Shown: piece after piece, positions 53,801 through 62,830 of the stretch
Layout: every line of letters starts with the position of its first letter
Position numbering within the stretch: position 1 is the first letter of the stretch
NCBI RefSeq assembly: GCF_023284025.1
Contig: NZ_JAKIKR010000015.1
Span: 26,505-90,504, forward strand
Length of the DNA: 64,000 bases
Direction of reading: 5' to 3'
DNA from: Shewanella abyssi
GTDB taxonomy: Bacteria; Pseudomonadota; Gammaproteobacteria; Enterobacterales; Shewanellaceae
Program-made: the position numbers and the translations under genes
The notes under the pieces: generated by a model
What the model saw: the letters and a program-made list of their open reading frames with translations, nothing else
The model's database searches: none
What the model was told of the DNA's origin: nothing

Positions 53801-56148
53801 ACACCTCGATAATCGCGATAACCCGATAGGTTAGCGCCCGACCTTTTATCGGCAATTTGTCTTGCCATATAGGTTAATGGCCATGCAGGGTCTGCAGGTT
53901 GAGGATTGTCGAGTAAGTTCTGTCCGGGATCGGCAATGCGCAAATTAAGGGAAGATCTTTGCTTATCCTCAATTAAACCTATCTGTCTTAGATCATCCTC
54001 AAAGCGTACATTTGACAGTAGCAATCCTGCGCTATCAAGCGCATAAGTTTCACCACTACGGCCAATAAATCCCGCCGACAATATTGTTGAAAATGTCCCC
54101 TCAAATCTGACGCGTTTGGTTAAAATGGCAATGACCTGATTGTATTTGTTGATGATAGGTGCAGCAAAAAACATGGTGGTTGGCTTGTTCTGTTTGTTGC
54201 CATGCTCTAAGCCATCAAAATAGACATCCGAGCGGATCGGCGGCACAAAAACGCTATTGCCAGCTAATACTCTTTCTAATAGATCAGGTCGTTGCTGATG
54301 GATCAGATTGATAGCACCAATATTGGAATCTCTGCCTGAAGAGATGCTAATGTTGTCTGCTGAGATAACGAAAAAACCGTATGTCGGTTCTTTGCCTTGG
54401 CTCTCTTCAAAGAACTCTCTGACTTGGGATTGTAGCGGTGAATTCAGTAAGGAATCATGATCCCTAGGAACCTGTAATAGCTGCTCGACTAAATTGATAA
54501 ACTTATGGTTTCCCCCCACCCTTTCTAGCACGGTTAACTCGGACTCAACCCATGTCAACATTCTTTCGTGAGTCGATGTTAGTAGCGTATTGAGGTTGTA
54601 CTCTAAGGCGCTTGTACTCTGCTTTTCGGCGTAACGCGTCACCACATTTGCCGCAATAACCAAAAATACCGTTAGTATAATTAAACCAATAAATATCGAA
54701 CCTTTAAGCTTATCCGAAGCGAACATTTTGGCTAAGCTTTTATCGTTTGCTCTCAATACTGTCGACGTTATGATCGTTGCTAAGATTAAAAGTACAGCAA
54801 CAATAGCAATGATAAGCCACATAGAACTCATAAAGTCCGTTGATCCATCATCGATCATTTTATTTTTTATGGGTTTTAGCCAATCATCTCTGGTGAGGAT
54901 TAAATCTCTTAACCTCAGTGAATCTAAGCCTTTTTGCAGAATACTGGCTAATAAAGGATGATCTATGTGTGAAAATAGATGCAGTGTTGATGGGGCAATA
55001 ACGTCCTCATTGATTGGTCTCAGTTGATGCATGTTATGACGAGACATCCAATCATCGACGGCCGTCGATGCATCTATTAGCGCATCGACTTCTCCGTCCA
55101 AGACCATTTGCACGGCTTCATCAATGCCATTGGTTTCAATCACCTGAATATTGGGGTACAGAGATTTAATCTTCTTGATAGTGGTATAGCTTTTAGCAAC
55201 TGCGACTTTGCTGTTACTTAGGTCTGCGCCGCTGTTAAACTCTGTCCTGTCTAGTCGTACAAAAAATAGATTCCGAACTAAGAAATAGGGGGTGGAGTAA
55301 TGTCCAAACTCTTTGCGCTCTTCAGTCACATAGGCATGGGGAAGTAGATCAATCTCGCCCTTTTTGAACTGCGACAATAGGTTGGCCCAACTGTCTTTAA
55401 CCAGTTCAACTTTCAGGCCCGTTTTATTGACAATTTGACTCACGATCTCTCCCGCTAAGCCGCCAATTGAATCGTCATCATTGACAAATAACATCGGCGG
55501 CCAGTGTTCGATACCAATACGAACGCTATTATTGTCAATCCATAACTTTTCTTCATCGCTCAATATGAGTGTGTTGCTCTGTACATGCTGGCCAGGTTCG
55601 ATGGTTGCGCGTTCTTCAATTTTGCTCGCAAGCGCTAACAATAGCGCCATATAGCGGCTTTTATAGTACTGATATTCATCACTGTTGATGATGCTAATGC
55701 CTTCAGCGTTATCGCCATCAGCAACAAGCTCGATCACATGCTCTTCAAGCTTAATTAAAGATGCGTTTGATAACTGTAGTTCGGCGATTATCTCTTTGTC
55801 TTCTATAGACTGACTCGATATCAGAGTCTCAATTAAGGCGTTGAGTTTGGGTTCAAAATCCCTGTAGCGATCTAGCCATTTAGCATCAGCTGAAAACGCA
55901 TAACTTTGCACCGAAGAGGTTAGGACCTCATCGAGATATTTAAGCTCAATTACGATATTCCTGACTTGAGATTGGGTTAATTGTGGCGCATCTAGAGTGG
56001 TTATTTTTGAGGGCGACGTATCTGCTATGACATCGGTATTTGCAGTGGCCGGAAAGATAACGATGAGCATGAATAGAAACAGCAAACGCTTGACTGCTTT
56101 CCCCATCGTCCCTTGAGATAAGGCAAGTAAAAAGTTTGACATAGGCAA
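50893..56148 (-). CDS. Giant hybrid sensor histidine kinase (SBP-Cache-PAS-HisKA-REC-REC-HPt)
   Basis: 1751 residues (ATG 56142 also possible). Domains in order, by residue: signal helix (to about 37); helical region; extracellular solute-binding family 3 domain (about 205-425); membrane helices near 441 and 486; Cache-like sensor (about 510-810); helix near 818; PAS (about 876-1000); HisKA with phospho-His in M-S-H-E-I-R-T-P (about 1009); ATPase with N-L-A-N-N-A-I-K-F-T and G-T-G-L-G-L; receivers with Asp near 1301 (S-D-W-K-M-P) and 1445 (M-D-M-Q-M-P); HPt with S-H-T-L-K-G (about 1588). It resembles BvgS/TorS-like sensors. Signal probably a small solute. Confidence 0.95.
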   Translation of the reverse strand: MPMSNFLLALSQGTMGKAVKRLLFLFMLIVIFPATANTDVIADTSPSKITTLDAPQLTQSQVRNIVIELKYLDEVLTSSVQSYAFSADAKWLDRYRDFEPKLNALIETLISSQSIEDKEIIAELQLSNASLIKLEEHVIELVADGDNAEGISIINSDEYQYYKSRYMALLLALASKIEERATIEPGQHVQSNTLILSDEEKLWIDNNSVRIGIEHWPPMLFVNDDDSIGGLAGEIVSQIVNKTGLKVELVKDSWANLLSQFKKGEIDLLPHAYVTEERKEFGHYSTPYFLVRNLFFVRLDRTEFNSGADLSNSKVAVAKSYTTIKKIKSLYPNIQVIETNGIDEAVQMVLDGEVDALIDASTAVDDWMSRHNMHQLRPINEDVIAPSTLHLFSHIDHPLLASILQKGLDSLRLRDLILTRDDWLKPIKNKMIDDGSTDFMSSMWLIIAIVAVLLILATIITSTVLRANDKSLAKMFASDKLKGSIFIGLIILTVFLVIAANVVTRYAEKQSTSALEYNLNTLLTSTHERMLTWVESELTVLERVGGNHKFINLVEQLLQVPRDHDSLLNSPLQSQVREFFEESQGKEPTYGFFVISADNISISSGRDSNIGAINLIHQQRPDLLERVLAGNSVFVPPIRSDVYFDGLEHGNKQNKPTTMFFAAPIINKYNQVIAILTKRVRFEGTFSTILSAGFIGRSGETYALDSAGLLLSNVRFEDDLRQIGLIEDKQRSSLNLRIADPGQNLLDNPQPADPAWPLTYMARQIADKRSGANLSGYRDYRGVEVAGSWVWDDLLGVGLVAEVDIDESFALLNTFKYSIWSLLSLSLILLLGSTLFTLRIGTRATRALVRSRSELEVLVKERTQELQVSMQRTRAIIDNASDGIIVVNDHGLIQEFSPSAESIFGYEKHELLQTSIKALMDIPFHEQYCKAMENSHAENLLLELQGHCKDGNEIDIEVAVNESRLEQEVMYTAIVRDATLRKEAERELNAAKQKAEEATKAKSDFLANMSHEIRTPMNAIIGMSYLAMQTELNRKQAGYVSKIQTSAELLLGIINDILDFSKIEAGKLDLEHIDFNLNDSIDSLVHIIAQKSQQKEIELLIDIAPELPVNLVGDPLRLGQILINLANNAIKFTESGEIIIKAELLETVAKEVVVQFSVKDSGIGMTEAQLGRLFKSFSQADASTTRKYGGTGLGLTISKTLTEMMNGHIWVESDYGKGSIFYFTARFGVSTTSNGKVNYHTKNLKGLPILIVDDSLAAREILFTLTESLDFSPDLAASGKEALEKLIQAELAGNPYKLVISDWKMPNMNGLELGQAIADSKQLKAPPKFVIMTAYDRDDMLQQSKNIKLDSSLTKPVSISTLLDTVLKVMNNERVPQSQVHDGKLDFSTTEHISGAHILLVEDNVINQEVAIELLTLAGLKVSSAWNGAEAVARVASEKFDAVLMDMQMPIMDGYEATRAIRKDAKNTDLPIIAMTANAMSGDREKCIAAGMNDHLRKPIDPQQVFRTLAHWVSINEEAIALNTKNGAVNKAFNIEGFDTEAAIARMAGNLKIYKKTLTRVVNDEADSIVRVREALQQNDLQTAILVSHTLKGIAGSIGANYLVPPTEALELLLGKQLKSAQAGEHNEEVASLLIESEQLLQQMIAAISHALATDELDHVQQSKPETPIDPAQFERLIETLKEQLGNYDTAVAETFDSIIELAQLDPSEAGVSKILNALESYDFDTAETLLPLFIDTVQQKIQAVSNGKPT

Positions 56149-56432
56149 TACCCGATAAAGTACTTACTAACGAAAAAAGTCCCATTAAACAATGTTCAAT
56201 CGACAAATGCTATTTAAAAAGCCTACAGACTAATAAACACAAACGCACAATATTATCAACAATTAGTTAACAGTCGCGAGCGGTCATTTTTGCGAAATTT
56301 AGCCTTTGAAAAGGCTGTCTCTTGATTAACTTTAGCAAACTATAGGGGGCGTTTGGCAGAACGGTATTGGTATTAACAAACTAAGCCCTCAATGATAGCT
56401 GTTCACTAAGGGCTGTTTGAAGAGGTTAGTGT

Positions 56433-57299
56433 CTATTTCAATGCAAAATAGATATCAGTAATCAACTCACTTTCAGGCACTTCTGGAAACAGGTTGATGT
56501 ATTGAAAAAATAGCGGAAAATCATTTAAGGTTTCACCGCTGTTAGGAAGCCAGTCTCGATAGAACAGATAGATCTTCTCATCCATCTGCTGATGTGACCC
56601 TAGGTGACGGATCTTGGCAAAGCGACCACCAGGAATAACTTTAGTGATAACGCCATGGTCATTGGGTTGCACCTTTTGCGCTACTTCGCCACAAATATCA
56701 AAGTGAAACTGTTCAGCGGGGACGATATTCGGGTCATTATATGGCACACCAATAGATTGGCTGGTGGCGACAGGAGACTCTTGGCTTGCTTTACGCCAAG
56801 TGATGAATTGTTGGATTGAGTTATTCAGTGTGTAGGGGGCGCCATGGTGTTCTAGCACCGCAACCATAGTCACTGCTCGGGTGGTTAATTCTACGTTCAC
56901 AGTATCATTCCTCGTTAGGTTTACTTTCTCATACTCACGACTCCACAGCTGCCAATTCGGTGTGAGGCGAAATTGAGAGGGAGTTTGTATAAATGCTTTT
57001 TTAAATGCACGAGAGAAAGATTCTGAGTTCTCAAAGCTAGCATCAAGTGCGATATCCGTTATCCGCTCATCAGGATGAAATACTAATCGATATGAGGCTC
57101 TTTTAAGACGCATCATCAAGACGTATCTGGCGACGTTTACCCCAGTAAAAATCTGAAACTGTCGATGAAAGTGGTATTTTGAAAAATGCGCAACTTGGCT
57201 CAACCGCTCCACATTTAAGTTGTCGTCTAAATGCAGTGCAATATAATCGCAAATAGCGACAATTTTGGCTGAATAGTGTTGGCTTGCCTGCTGGCTCAT
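56433..57299 (-). CDS. AraC-family regulator with GyrI-like effector domain
   Basis: 288 residues: an AraC DNA-binding domain at the N-terminus (about 8-108; L-S-Q-V-A-H-F-S-K-Y-H-F-H-R-Q-F and a second helix-turn-helix I-A-L-D-A-S-F-E-N-S-E-S-F-S-R-A-F-K), then a GyrI-like small-molecule-binding domain (about 130-288). The same order as Rob/SoxS-type and transposon-borne activators of drug responses. It lacks an obvious partner; the next 500 bases upstream hold only a broken gene. Confidence 0.92.
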   Translation of the reverse strand: MSQQASQHYSAKIVAICDYIALHLDDNLNVERLSQVAHFSKYHFHRQFQIFTGVNVARYVLMMRLKRASYRLVFHPDERITDIALDASFENSESFSRAFKKAFIQTPSQFRLTPNWQLWSREYEKVNLTRNDTVNVELTTRAVTMVAVLEHHGAPYTLNNSIQQFITWRKASQESPVATSQSIGVPYNDPNIVPAEQFHFDICGEVAQKVQPNDHGVITKVIPGGRFAKIRHLGSHQQMDEKIYLFYRDWLPNSGETLNDFPLFFQYINLFPEVPESELITDIYFALK

Positions 57300-57387
57300 T
57301 TCAATTCCTTCTCAAGTGTGACGCTATTATTGCAGTGAGCCTCAAGGGTTACCTGACCGAAATTGCTGTTATCTGTAAAGGGAGAGC

Positions 57388-57660
57388 TTAAAATCCGCGC
57401 CGTTTCCAGAATGCACCAATTTTATCATCCTCCTCATTCGTGTGCACTTTAAAGGTTTTCTCGGCAATGACTTTGCCTTTTAGCTCAAGTGTCATACGCC
57501 ATTTACCGACTTTATTGTGTTCCGGTGCCTAAATGGTATTACGTAGACTTCAGCATCAAATGGTGGACTAATATCGCCGTTATCATCGGGAATGCCGTGT
57601 AGGCAATAGTCTGCAACGTGAATATATATATGGCGTATAAAATGCTCTTTGAGTGGACAT
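57388..57660 (-). pseudogene. Frameshifted gene remnant
   Basis: On the minus strand one frame reads H-V-A-D-Y-C-L-H-G-I-P-D-D-N-G-D-I-S-P-P then D-A-E-V-Y-V-I-P-F and stops; after a frame change near 57520 another reads P-E-H-N-K-V-G-K-W-R-M-T-L-E-L and ends A-F-W-K-R-R-G-F with TAA at 57388-57390. The two parts look like one gene broken by a frameshift. The upstream part has an in-frame stop near 57660. No family recognised. Confidence 0.55.
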
Positions 57661-57816
57661 TTTTAGCGATAGCGGTAACCTGATGTGGGCTTGTATGCAG
57701 CAAAATAGCATTTTATACCGATAAGTAGCGATAAGCAGGGGGGTGTTTATGTTATTGATTGAAACTGCACCAGCCCCTCGTTTAATTCTCAATTCAATCA
57801 GGATGACGTCGAACTT

Positions 57817-58452
57817 ATGAATCTAGCCACTCTATTTTACGTTTACGACCCTATGTGCAGCTGGTGTTGGGGCTATAAACCAACATGGTCATTCTTAGAA
57901 GAACAGCTGAAACAACAATTCCCAGAGCTCACTATCGAGTATCGTTTAGGCGGGCTCGCAGCAGATACCAATGAGCGGATGCCGCCAGAGATGCAGGATT
58001 ATTTACAGCAAACATGGCAACGGATCTCGGTGGAACTGGGCAGCAAATTCAACTTCGATTTTTGGGCAGAATGTCAGCCTAGAAGAGCCACTTACCCAGC
58101 CTGTAGGGGCGTGTTATTAGCGCGAGATGCAGGGCTGGAAAAAGAGTTCTATGTTGCGGTGCAACATGCATATTATCTTGAGGCGAAGAACCCTTCTGAT
58201 GATACAACGCTTATTGGGATCGCAAAGTCGTTGGGCATGGATGCAGAGGCCTTTTCGTTAGCTCTCAATAGTGACGCAACTCAAAGTCGACTACAGCAAG
58301 AGATAGCTCAGGCTCGACGATTACCCATTCAAGGCTTTCCCTCTTTGGTGATGGCGTTAAATGGTGACCTAATATCAATTGAAGTGGATTATAAAAACGC
58401 CCAAACCAGCTTTAATCAAATAGCACAGCTCATGAAGGAAGTCATAGTGTAG
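57817..58452 (+). CDS. DsbA-family (FrnE-like) thioredoxin-fold protein
   Basis: 211 residues without a signal peptide, so cytoplasmic. The CxxC is in M-C-S-W-C-W-G (about 13-18), followed by a helical insert and the cis-Pro loop I-Q-G-F-P-S-L-V. Similar to FrnE/2-hydroxychromene isomerase-like DsbA homologues. Its role may be a cytoplasmic thiol oxidoreductase. Single gene; convergent with the small membrane protein at 58462. Confidence 0.85.
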   Translation: MNLATLFYVYDPMCSWCWGYKPTWSFLEEQLKQQFPELTIEYRLGGLAADTNERMPPEMQDYLQQTWQRISVELGSKFNFDFWAECQPRRATYPACRGVLLARDAGLEKEFYVAVQHAYYLEAKNPSDDTTLIGIAKSLGMDAEAFSLALNSDATQSRLQQEIAQARRLPIQGFPSLVMALNGDLISIEVDYKNAQTSFNQIAQLMKEVIV

Positions 58453-58461
58453 CGAACAGAT

Positions 58462-58815
58462 CTACTCTATGCAGTTGACCTGGTGTTCATTGTTAACGGT
58501 TAAGGCGAGTACTTTCATATATTGATCGCGGGTAACGTAACCGCAGCGGCCATTAATCTGTTCACCGGAAGATAAGCGAATGCGATAGATGTATTCGCCA
58601 TCCACTTGTTCGGTGCTGTGGTGAATGCGCATGCTTTTAGACGGGTCGATATTATCGAATACCAGGTTATTATTGGGAAGGCTGACCTCCACGCGGGTAA
58701 GCAGCTGCCCTGATTGGTTGTTGATCTCAACGCTAGGCATGATGAAAAAATAAGCGTGGTAGCCAATAAATAAACACAGGGCGGTAAATAGGCTGAATAT
58801 AAGGCAGCTTCGCAT
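58462..58815 (-). CDS. Small membrane-anchored protein of unknown function
   Basis: 117 residues from ATG 58815, with AGGAG 5 bases upstream; the frame extends to 58866 but those residues are unsupported. One N-terminal helix (about 5-25), then a small domain with I-N-N-Q-S-G-Q-L-L and C-G-Y, a likely periplasmic beta-domain with a disulfide (two Cys). Just upstream lies a short palindrome ATACCATTGGTAT (58844-58856). Confidence 0.65.
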   Translation of the reverse strand: MRSCLIFSLFTALCLFIGYHAYFFIMPSVEINNQSGQLLTRVEVSLPNNNLVFDNIDPSKSMRIHHSTEQVDGEYIYRIRLSSGEQINGRCGYVTRDQYMKVLALTVNNEHQVNCIE

Positions 58816-58929
58816 CAATACTCCTAAGTGAACGTTGAGTAATACCATTGGTATAATGTAGATCAATTTCAGTAAGTATAGAAAACGATTCCATTATTTC
58901 ACTTTATCGTTTTATCTAGCGTATTAGAA

Positions 58930-59592
58930 CTATCCGCGGTTAATGGTGATATCTGATATATAACCATGTTCTGTTGCTGTCAGTGCTTGCTTTAACATCA
59001 AAGCGGCTTCTTCTGCGCTCATAAATTGACTGGTATTGAGGGTTTTACCACTGCTAGCCCAAAACGGTGTTGCCATACCACCGGGGTATACCGCAATCAG
59101 TTTCATTGGATGTTTTTTTAACTCGAGTCGCACTGACTCAACTAAGCCCCGTACAGCCCATTTCGCAGCACAGTAAGTGGACTCTTCAGCCTTGGCAATT
59201 TGCGCCGCTGTCGACATGACCATAACGACGGTGACAGGCTTATCTTTATAGCGTTTGACGGCCTCACGCAGTAGCATTATTGCTGAGGTTATATTATTAG
59301 TGATCAAGGAGTTTATCGCGGCTGCAGATTGATCTTCTAAACGACCAAAGTAGCCACTGCCGGCACTGTGGATAATGACAGAGGGTGTTTGCGGCAATGA
59401 ATCAAATAGCCCAGTAACAGATTGTTCGTCACTGAGATCGCAGGCGTGAGCGTCAACATTGGCCCCTAACGTGGTTGCGATAGTGCTTAAGCGCTCAGCA
59501 TTACGGCCGCTGATGCAAACTGTAGTTTCTTGGCTGTATAGCTCTGCCAAAGCGGCACCTAAACCTGAACTCGCGCCGGTTATCAGTATCAT
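58930..59592 (-). CDS. Short-chain dehydrogenase/reductase (SDR)
   Basis: 220 residues: Rossmann motif T-G-A-S-S-G-L-G (about 5-12), catalytic Ser in M-S-T-A-A, Y-C-A-A-K with Tyr and Lys (about 139-143), and P-G-G-M. An NAD(P)-dependent alcohol/ketone reductase or relative. It stands directly after the AccB-like gene on the same strand (50 bases), where accC would normally be found, and may be in that operon. Confidence 0.88.
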   Translation of the reverse strand: MILITGASSGLGAALAELYSQETTVCISGRNAERLSTIATTLGANVDAHACDLSDEQSVTGLFDSLPQTPSVIIHSAGSGYFGRLEDQSAAAINSLITNNITSAIMLLREAVKRYKDKPVTVVMVMSTAAQIAKAEESTYCAAKWAVRGLVESVRLELKKHPMKLIAVYPGGMATPFWASSGKTLNTSQFMSAEEAALMLKQALTATEHGYISDITINRG

Positions 59593-59642
59593 TGCTGTTT
59601 ATGCCTCTTGGTTGTGTTCTTTCGGGAGAGCCTAAGCTCACT

Positions 59643-60101
59643 CTACTCAATGACTAATATCGGTTGCGCAAAGTCTATTTGCTCACCATCTTCGACTAAT
59701 ATGGCAGTGATGGTGCCACTCTTGTCTGCTGCAATACTATTCATCATGGTCATGGCTTCAATGGCGCAAACAATATCACCTTGTTTCACTTGCTGACCAA
59801 CAAAGCATAAGGGTTTATCGGTGTGTTTTTCTGTTAGGTAGAGAGTACCGACCATAGGTGATAGTAGCTTATGGCTGTCTAAATCATCATATTGCTTGCT
59901 AGTGCGAGTATGGCTGTTTGGCTCCGCAATGGCTGCGGCGACACTGCTTGCAGGGGCTAAATATGTGTGTGCGCCAGCTGGCATAGGTACTGGACTGTGA
60001 CGACAAATACGCACAGACTCTTCACCCTCTTTGATCTCTAACTCAGCTATATCTGACTCTTGAACTAACTCAATCAGTTTCTTTATTTTACGAATATCCA
60101 T
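59643..60101 (-). CDS. AccB-like protein lacking the biotin-acceptor lysine
   Basis: 152 residues, length of E. coli BCCP (156). N-terminal helix (M-D-I-R-K-I-K-K-L-I-E-L-V-Q-E-S), Pro/Ala linker, and biotinyl-lipoyl domain (L-L-S-P-M-V-G-T-L-Y). The motif E-A-M-K-M-M-N reads here E-A-M-T-M-M-N (Thr about 118; codon ACC). The lysine that carries biotin is therefore missing, although D-K-S-G-T-I and I-L-V-E-D-G are preserved. No accC follows. It may be a non-catalytic regulator or subunit. It lies 15 bases after aroQ. Confidence 0.88.
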   Translation of the reverse strand: MDIRKIKKLIELVQESDIAELEIKEGEESVRICRHSPVPMPAGAHTYLAPASSVAAAIAEPNSHTRTSKQYDDLDSHKLLSPMVGTLYLTEKHTDKPLCFVGQQVKQGDIVCAIEAMTMMNSIAADKSGTITAILVEDGEQIDFAQPILVIE

Positions 60102-60116
60102 AACGGGCCAGTGACC

Positions 60117-60569
60117 TTATTTGTTTTTTGATGTGTGCAACTGAGCGATCGCTGATTGCAACGCAAATTGATAACTCTGAGCGCCTAAACCGCAGATAAC
60201 CCCAATGGCTTTATCGGAGAAATAGGAGTGGTGGCGAAAAGGTTCACGGCTATGGACATTGGACAGATGCACTTCGATGAACGGAATAGCAACGCCTAAC
60301 AGGGCATCGCGCAGTGCAACACTGGTATGGGTGAAAGCCGCTGGGTTGATAATCACAAAATCGGCATCGGTATTGTGTATCGCCTCAATTAACAGATGTT
60401 CGGCGTTAGACTGAATGTGATCGAGCGCCACGTCAGCATCGGCTGCCTGTTGCTTTAGGCCATTTACGATTTGTTCAAGGGTATGGTGTCCATAATGTCC
60501 TGGCTCTCGGCGTCCGAGTAAGTTCAGGTTAGGACCATTAACGAGTAATACTTTGACTTGGCTGCTCAT
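60117..60569 (-). CDS. aroQ: Type II 3-dehydroquinate dehydratase
   Basis: 150 residues from ATG 60569 (GGGGA upstream; frame opens at 60623). Active-site residues kept: Y-G-H (catalytic Tyr), [15 protein letters not shown] (catalytic His) and R-E-P-F-R-H-H-S-Y. The usual N-P-G-A is N-P-A-A. It dehydrates 3-dehydroquinate in the shikimate pathway. aroQ next to accB is common in gammaproteobacteria. Confidence 0.94.
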   Translation of the reverse strand: MSSQVKVLLVNGPNLNLLGRREPGHYGHHTLEQIVNGLKQQAADADVALDHIQSNAEHLLIEAIHNTDADFVIINPAAFTHTSVALRDALLGVAIPFIEVHLSNVHSREPFRHHSYFSDKAIGVICGLGAQSYQFALQSAIAQLHTSKNK

Positions 60570-60662
60570 GAAAAATCCCCTTGGATAAACCGTATTAAAT
60601 GCGCGAGTCATTGATTTCAACAAATAATCATCCGCTTGTCGAACTCAGATAGGTATTGATGC

Positions 60663-61085
60663 TCAATATCCGCTTTTATTTTGTCTTAGGGCCTTGGTTG
60701 CCCCTTTCTGTTTTTTGCTGTCAATTCGGCGACGTTGGCTGCCTTTGGTCGGCTTGGTGGCGATGCGTTTTTTTTGCACGATCGTGACGCTTGCGACTAA
60801 GGTGACAAACTGCTCTAGTGCTGTTTGACGGTTAAAGTCCTGACTACGACTTTGTTGGCACTTGATAATGATCTTGCCGCTTTTGGTGATGCGATGGTCA
60901 GCCTTGGCAAGCAGGCGAGCTTGGTAAAACTCTGGCAAAGATGAGTTTTTAATATCAAAAATTAGCTGCGCTGCAGTCGATACTTTATTGAGGTGTTGAC
61001 CACCAGCACCACTGGAGCGTATAAATTGCCATTCAATTTCACTATCTTGAATAGAAACCGCGTTGGATATTTTAATTAATGCCAA
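60663..61085 (-). CDS. arfB: Peptidyl-tRNA hydrolase ArfB (YaeJ)
   Basis: 140 residues with the GGQ release-factor motif (S-S-G-A-G-G-Q-H-L-N-K-V, about 24-35) and the basic tail K-K-R-I-A-T-K-P-T-K-G-S-Q-R-R-R that inserts in the mRNA channel. It rescues stalled ribosomes lacking a stop codon. It stands alone, after aroQ on the same strand but 94 bases apart. Confidence 0.95.
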   Translation of the reverse strand: MALIKISNAVSIQDSEIEWQFIRSSGAGGQHLNKVSTAAQLIFDIKNSSLPEFYQARLLAKADHRITKSGKIIIKCQQSRSQDFNRQTALEQFVTLVASVTIVQKKRIATKPTKGSQRRRIDSKKQKGATKALRQNKSGY

Positions 61086-61277
61086 GGAATAATGCCTACT
61101 TTAAAAGGGTCATCTCAAGCCTAAGTTGACGCTGCTAAGCTTGATGAAGGTCAATGTTAACAGACTTTAAGTTAAAATAAGGGCTTAAGCCGCTTTTCCT
61201 TCAATTTTGATTTGCTATCATCAAGCCATTATTGATACGACTTTCTAAACTTAAGTGTAGCGTTACGGAGCCTAAAT

Positions 61278-61637
61278 ATGCTGTGTAAGATCCCCAATAT
61301 CGCCAATGGCGTGATTAGCTTATTTGCCAGTGGTCGATTATCCACTGAAGATTACGGCCAAATATTGCAGCCGATGATCGAAAAATGCCAAGACAACAAT
61401 GGCAAAGTGTGTCTATACGTTGAGGCCGATGTCTTGCTAGAGGGGTGGGAACATCAATCGTTAGCCGGCAGTGGCGAAGTACAGCTGCCAAATTTTGATG
61501 CTTTAGTACTGGTCGGTGGGCCTGATTGGTTCGGTAATGCAGTCAGGTTGCTAGGGCCTTTTATGCAAGGTGAGGTCGCTTGGTTCCCATTGGAGCAGAA
61601 GCAAGAAGCGATAGGTTGGGTTGTTGCACGTACCTAA
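61278..61637 (+). CDS. SpoIIAA-like (STAS-like) protein
   Basis: 119 residues in the style of the SpoIIAA-like/DUF3478 family: G-V-I-S-L-F-A-S-G-R-L-S-T-E-D-Y near the start and a core V-C-L-Y-V-E-A-D. Function unknown; related folds bind lipids or act as anti-anti-sigma factors. No Ser phosphorylation motif visible. Confidence 0.75.
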   Translation: MLCKIPNIANGVISLFASGRLSTEDYGQILQPMIEKCQDNNGKVCLYVEADVLLEGWEHQSLAGSGEVQLPNFDALVLVGGPDWFGNAVRLLGPFMQGEVAWFPLEQKQEAIGWVVART

Positions 61638-61712
61638 AGCGTCAACTCTTGGTATACTAGCTAAAAAGTAAATATTGGTGAGTAATCACTCCCGTCTAAA
61701 AAGGATTTAAAT

Positions 61713-61889
61713 ATGTCTCTGCGAAAATTATCAACGGTATGTTTGGCTTTAGCGTTGGCGCTAGGAGTGACAGCCTGTTCACCTGAAGTGGGTAGTGAAG
61801 CTTGGTGCAAACAGATGAGTGATAAACCATCAGGTGATTGGTCTACCAATGAAGCGACCGATTACGCCAAGCATTGTGTGTTTAAATAA
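61713..61889 (+). CDS. DUF3012-type tiny lipoprotein
   Basis: 58 residues. ATG 61713 with AAGGA upstream. Lipobox G-V-T-A-C (Cys about 22), then S-E-A-W-C-K-Q-M-S-D-K-P-S-G-D-W-S and a closing A-K-H-C-V-F-K; two conserved Cys probably form a disulfide. The pattern fits the DUF3012 family common in Shewanella and Vibrio. Function unknown. Confidence 0.85.
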   Translation: MSLRKLSTVCLALALALGVTACSPEVGSEAWCKQMSDKPSGDWSTNEATDYAKHCVFK

Positions 61890-62026
61890 AGCATATAATG
61901 CCAGGTATTAAGTACGACGAAGTTCACTTAGGGCAATATAATAAGTTGTTCTATGTGAACTTTAAGATATTATGTCGGTCATATCTGCAAGACCGAACTA
62001 TTTTTAATTCAATTTATAGGTGAAAT

Positions 62027-62467
62027 TTGCGTTTATTTGCTCCTCAAAATATCCTAAAGATGGCAACAGTGCTTATCGCTATTGTTCTCCTGCAGTTTGC
62101 AGGCGGCAACCTCGGCGCGCACCAGTTACATTTAGGCGATCATGAGCAAGAGGGCGAATCTCACCCACATATCCAGTTTAATGCTGATGTCACCACATTA
62201 GCCCAATGTATTGGTGATTGTACCTGTCCGCTCGAGCTAGAAGCAGCGAATGAGTCAGGCTCAGTAGTGCATGAACATACTATTTCTAAGACAGAGTCGA
62301 AGAGTTTTGACTTATGTCTAGATTGCCCTTGTCATGGTGGTCATGTCACCGCAATGTCGATTCAGTCGATAGTCCCCGCTATTCCCGTCGGTGACATGCT
62401 TAAAAGCAATGACAAGCAATACTTACCACCAGTTCAACTGCAAGATTACCGCCCTCCAATCGTTTGA
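62027..62467 (+). CDS. His/Cys-rich exported protein (CzcI-like)
   Basis: 146 residues from a TTG start with AGGTGA upstream. An N-terminal helix, then H-Q-L-H-L-G-D-H-E, C-I-G-D-C-T-C-P-L, H-E-H and C-L-D-C-P-C-H-G-G-H: strong metal-binding character. It precedes a CzcC-like efflux gene by 360 bases. Small proteins of this kind often start metal-efflux operons (CzcI-like). Confidence 0.75.
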   Translation: MRLFAPQNILKMATVLIAIVLLQFAGGNLGAHQLHLGDHEQEGESHPHIQFNADVTTLAQCIGDCTCPLELEAANESGSVVHEHTISKTESKSFDLCLDCPCHGGHVTAMSIQSIVPAIPVGDMLKSNDKQYLPPVQLQDYRPPIV

Positions 62468-62830
62468 TCCCTATCAGCATCGAAGTACTGACATCCTGAG
62501 TTAAGATGATTGAGCTTTGTTCTCATCTAAACCACTGTCGTATTTAATCTTTGCTGGATCTCTACCTTTTATTTAGTGTGAATAGAACCTAATTGTATGC
62601 TGTTGGCGAGTCACATCACCACTGGCAATGCAGCATAAAGGTGTATCCATACTGCTCTTATAAAGATTGATACTGATGAGCCAATAACGGTTTAGTTATG
62701 GGCTGTCGGTATGACATTCGACACCGATATTCTCTTAAATAAAGAGTCTTTGAATATTCGCCAACTTGGGGATTTCAAAGCCTGTCTATATTAGAGAGTC
62801 ATTTTCAGCGTCGGATAGATAGGAATCGCG
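62468..62830 (+). other. Intergenic leader before the efflux gene
   Basis: 363 bases with no gene. I see no clear terminator. An AGGAAT stands 8 bases before the ATG at 62831. Confidence 0.4.
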
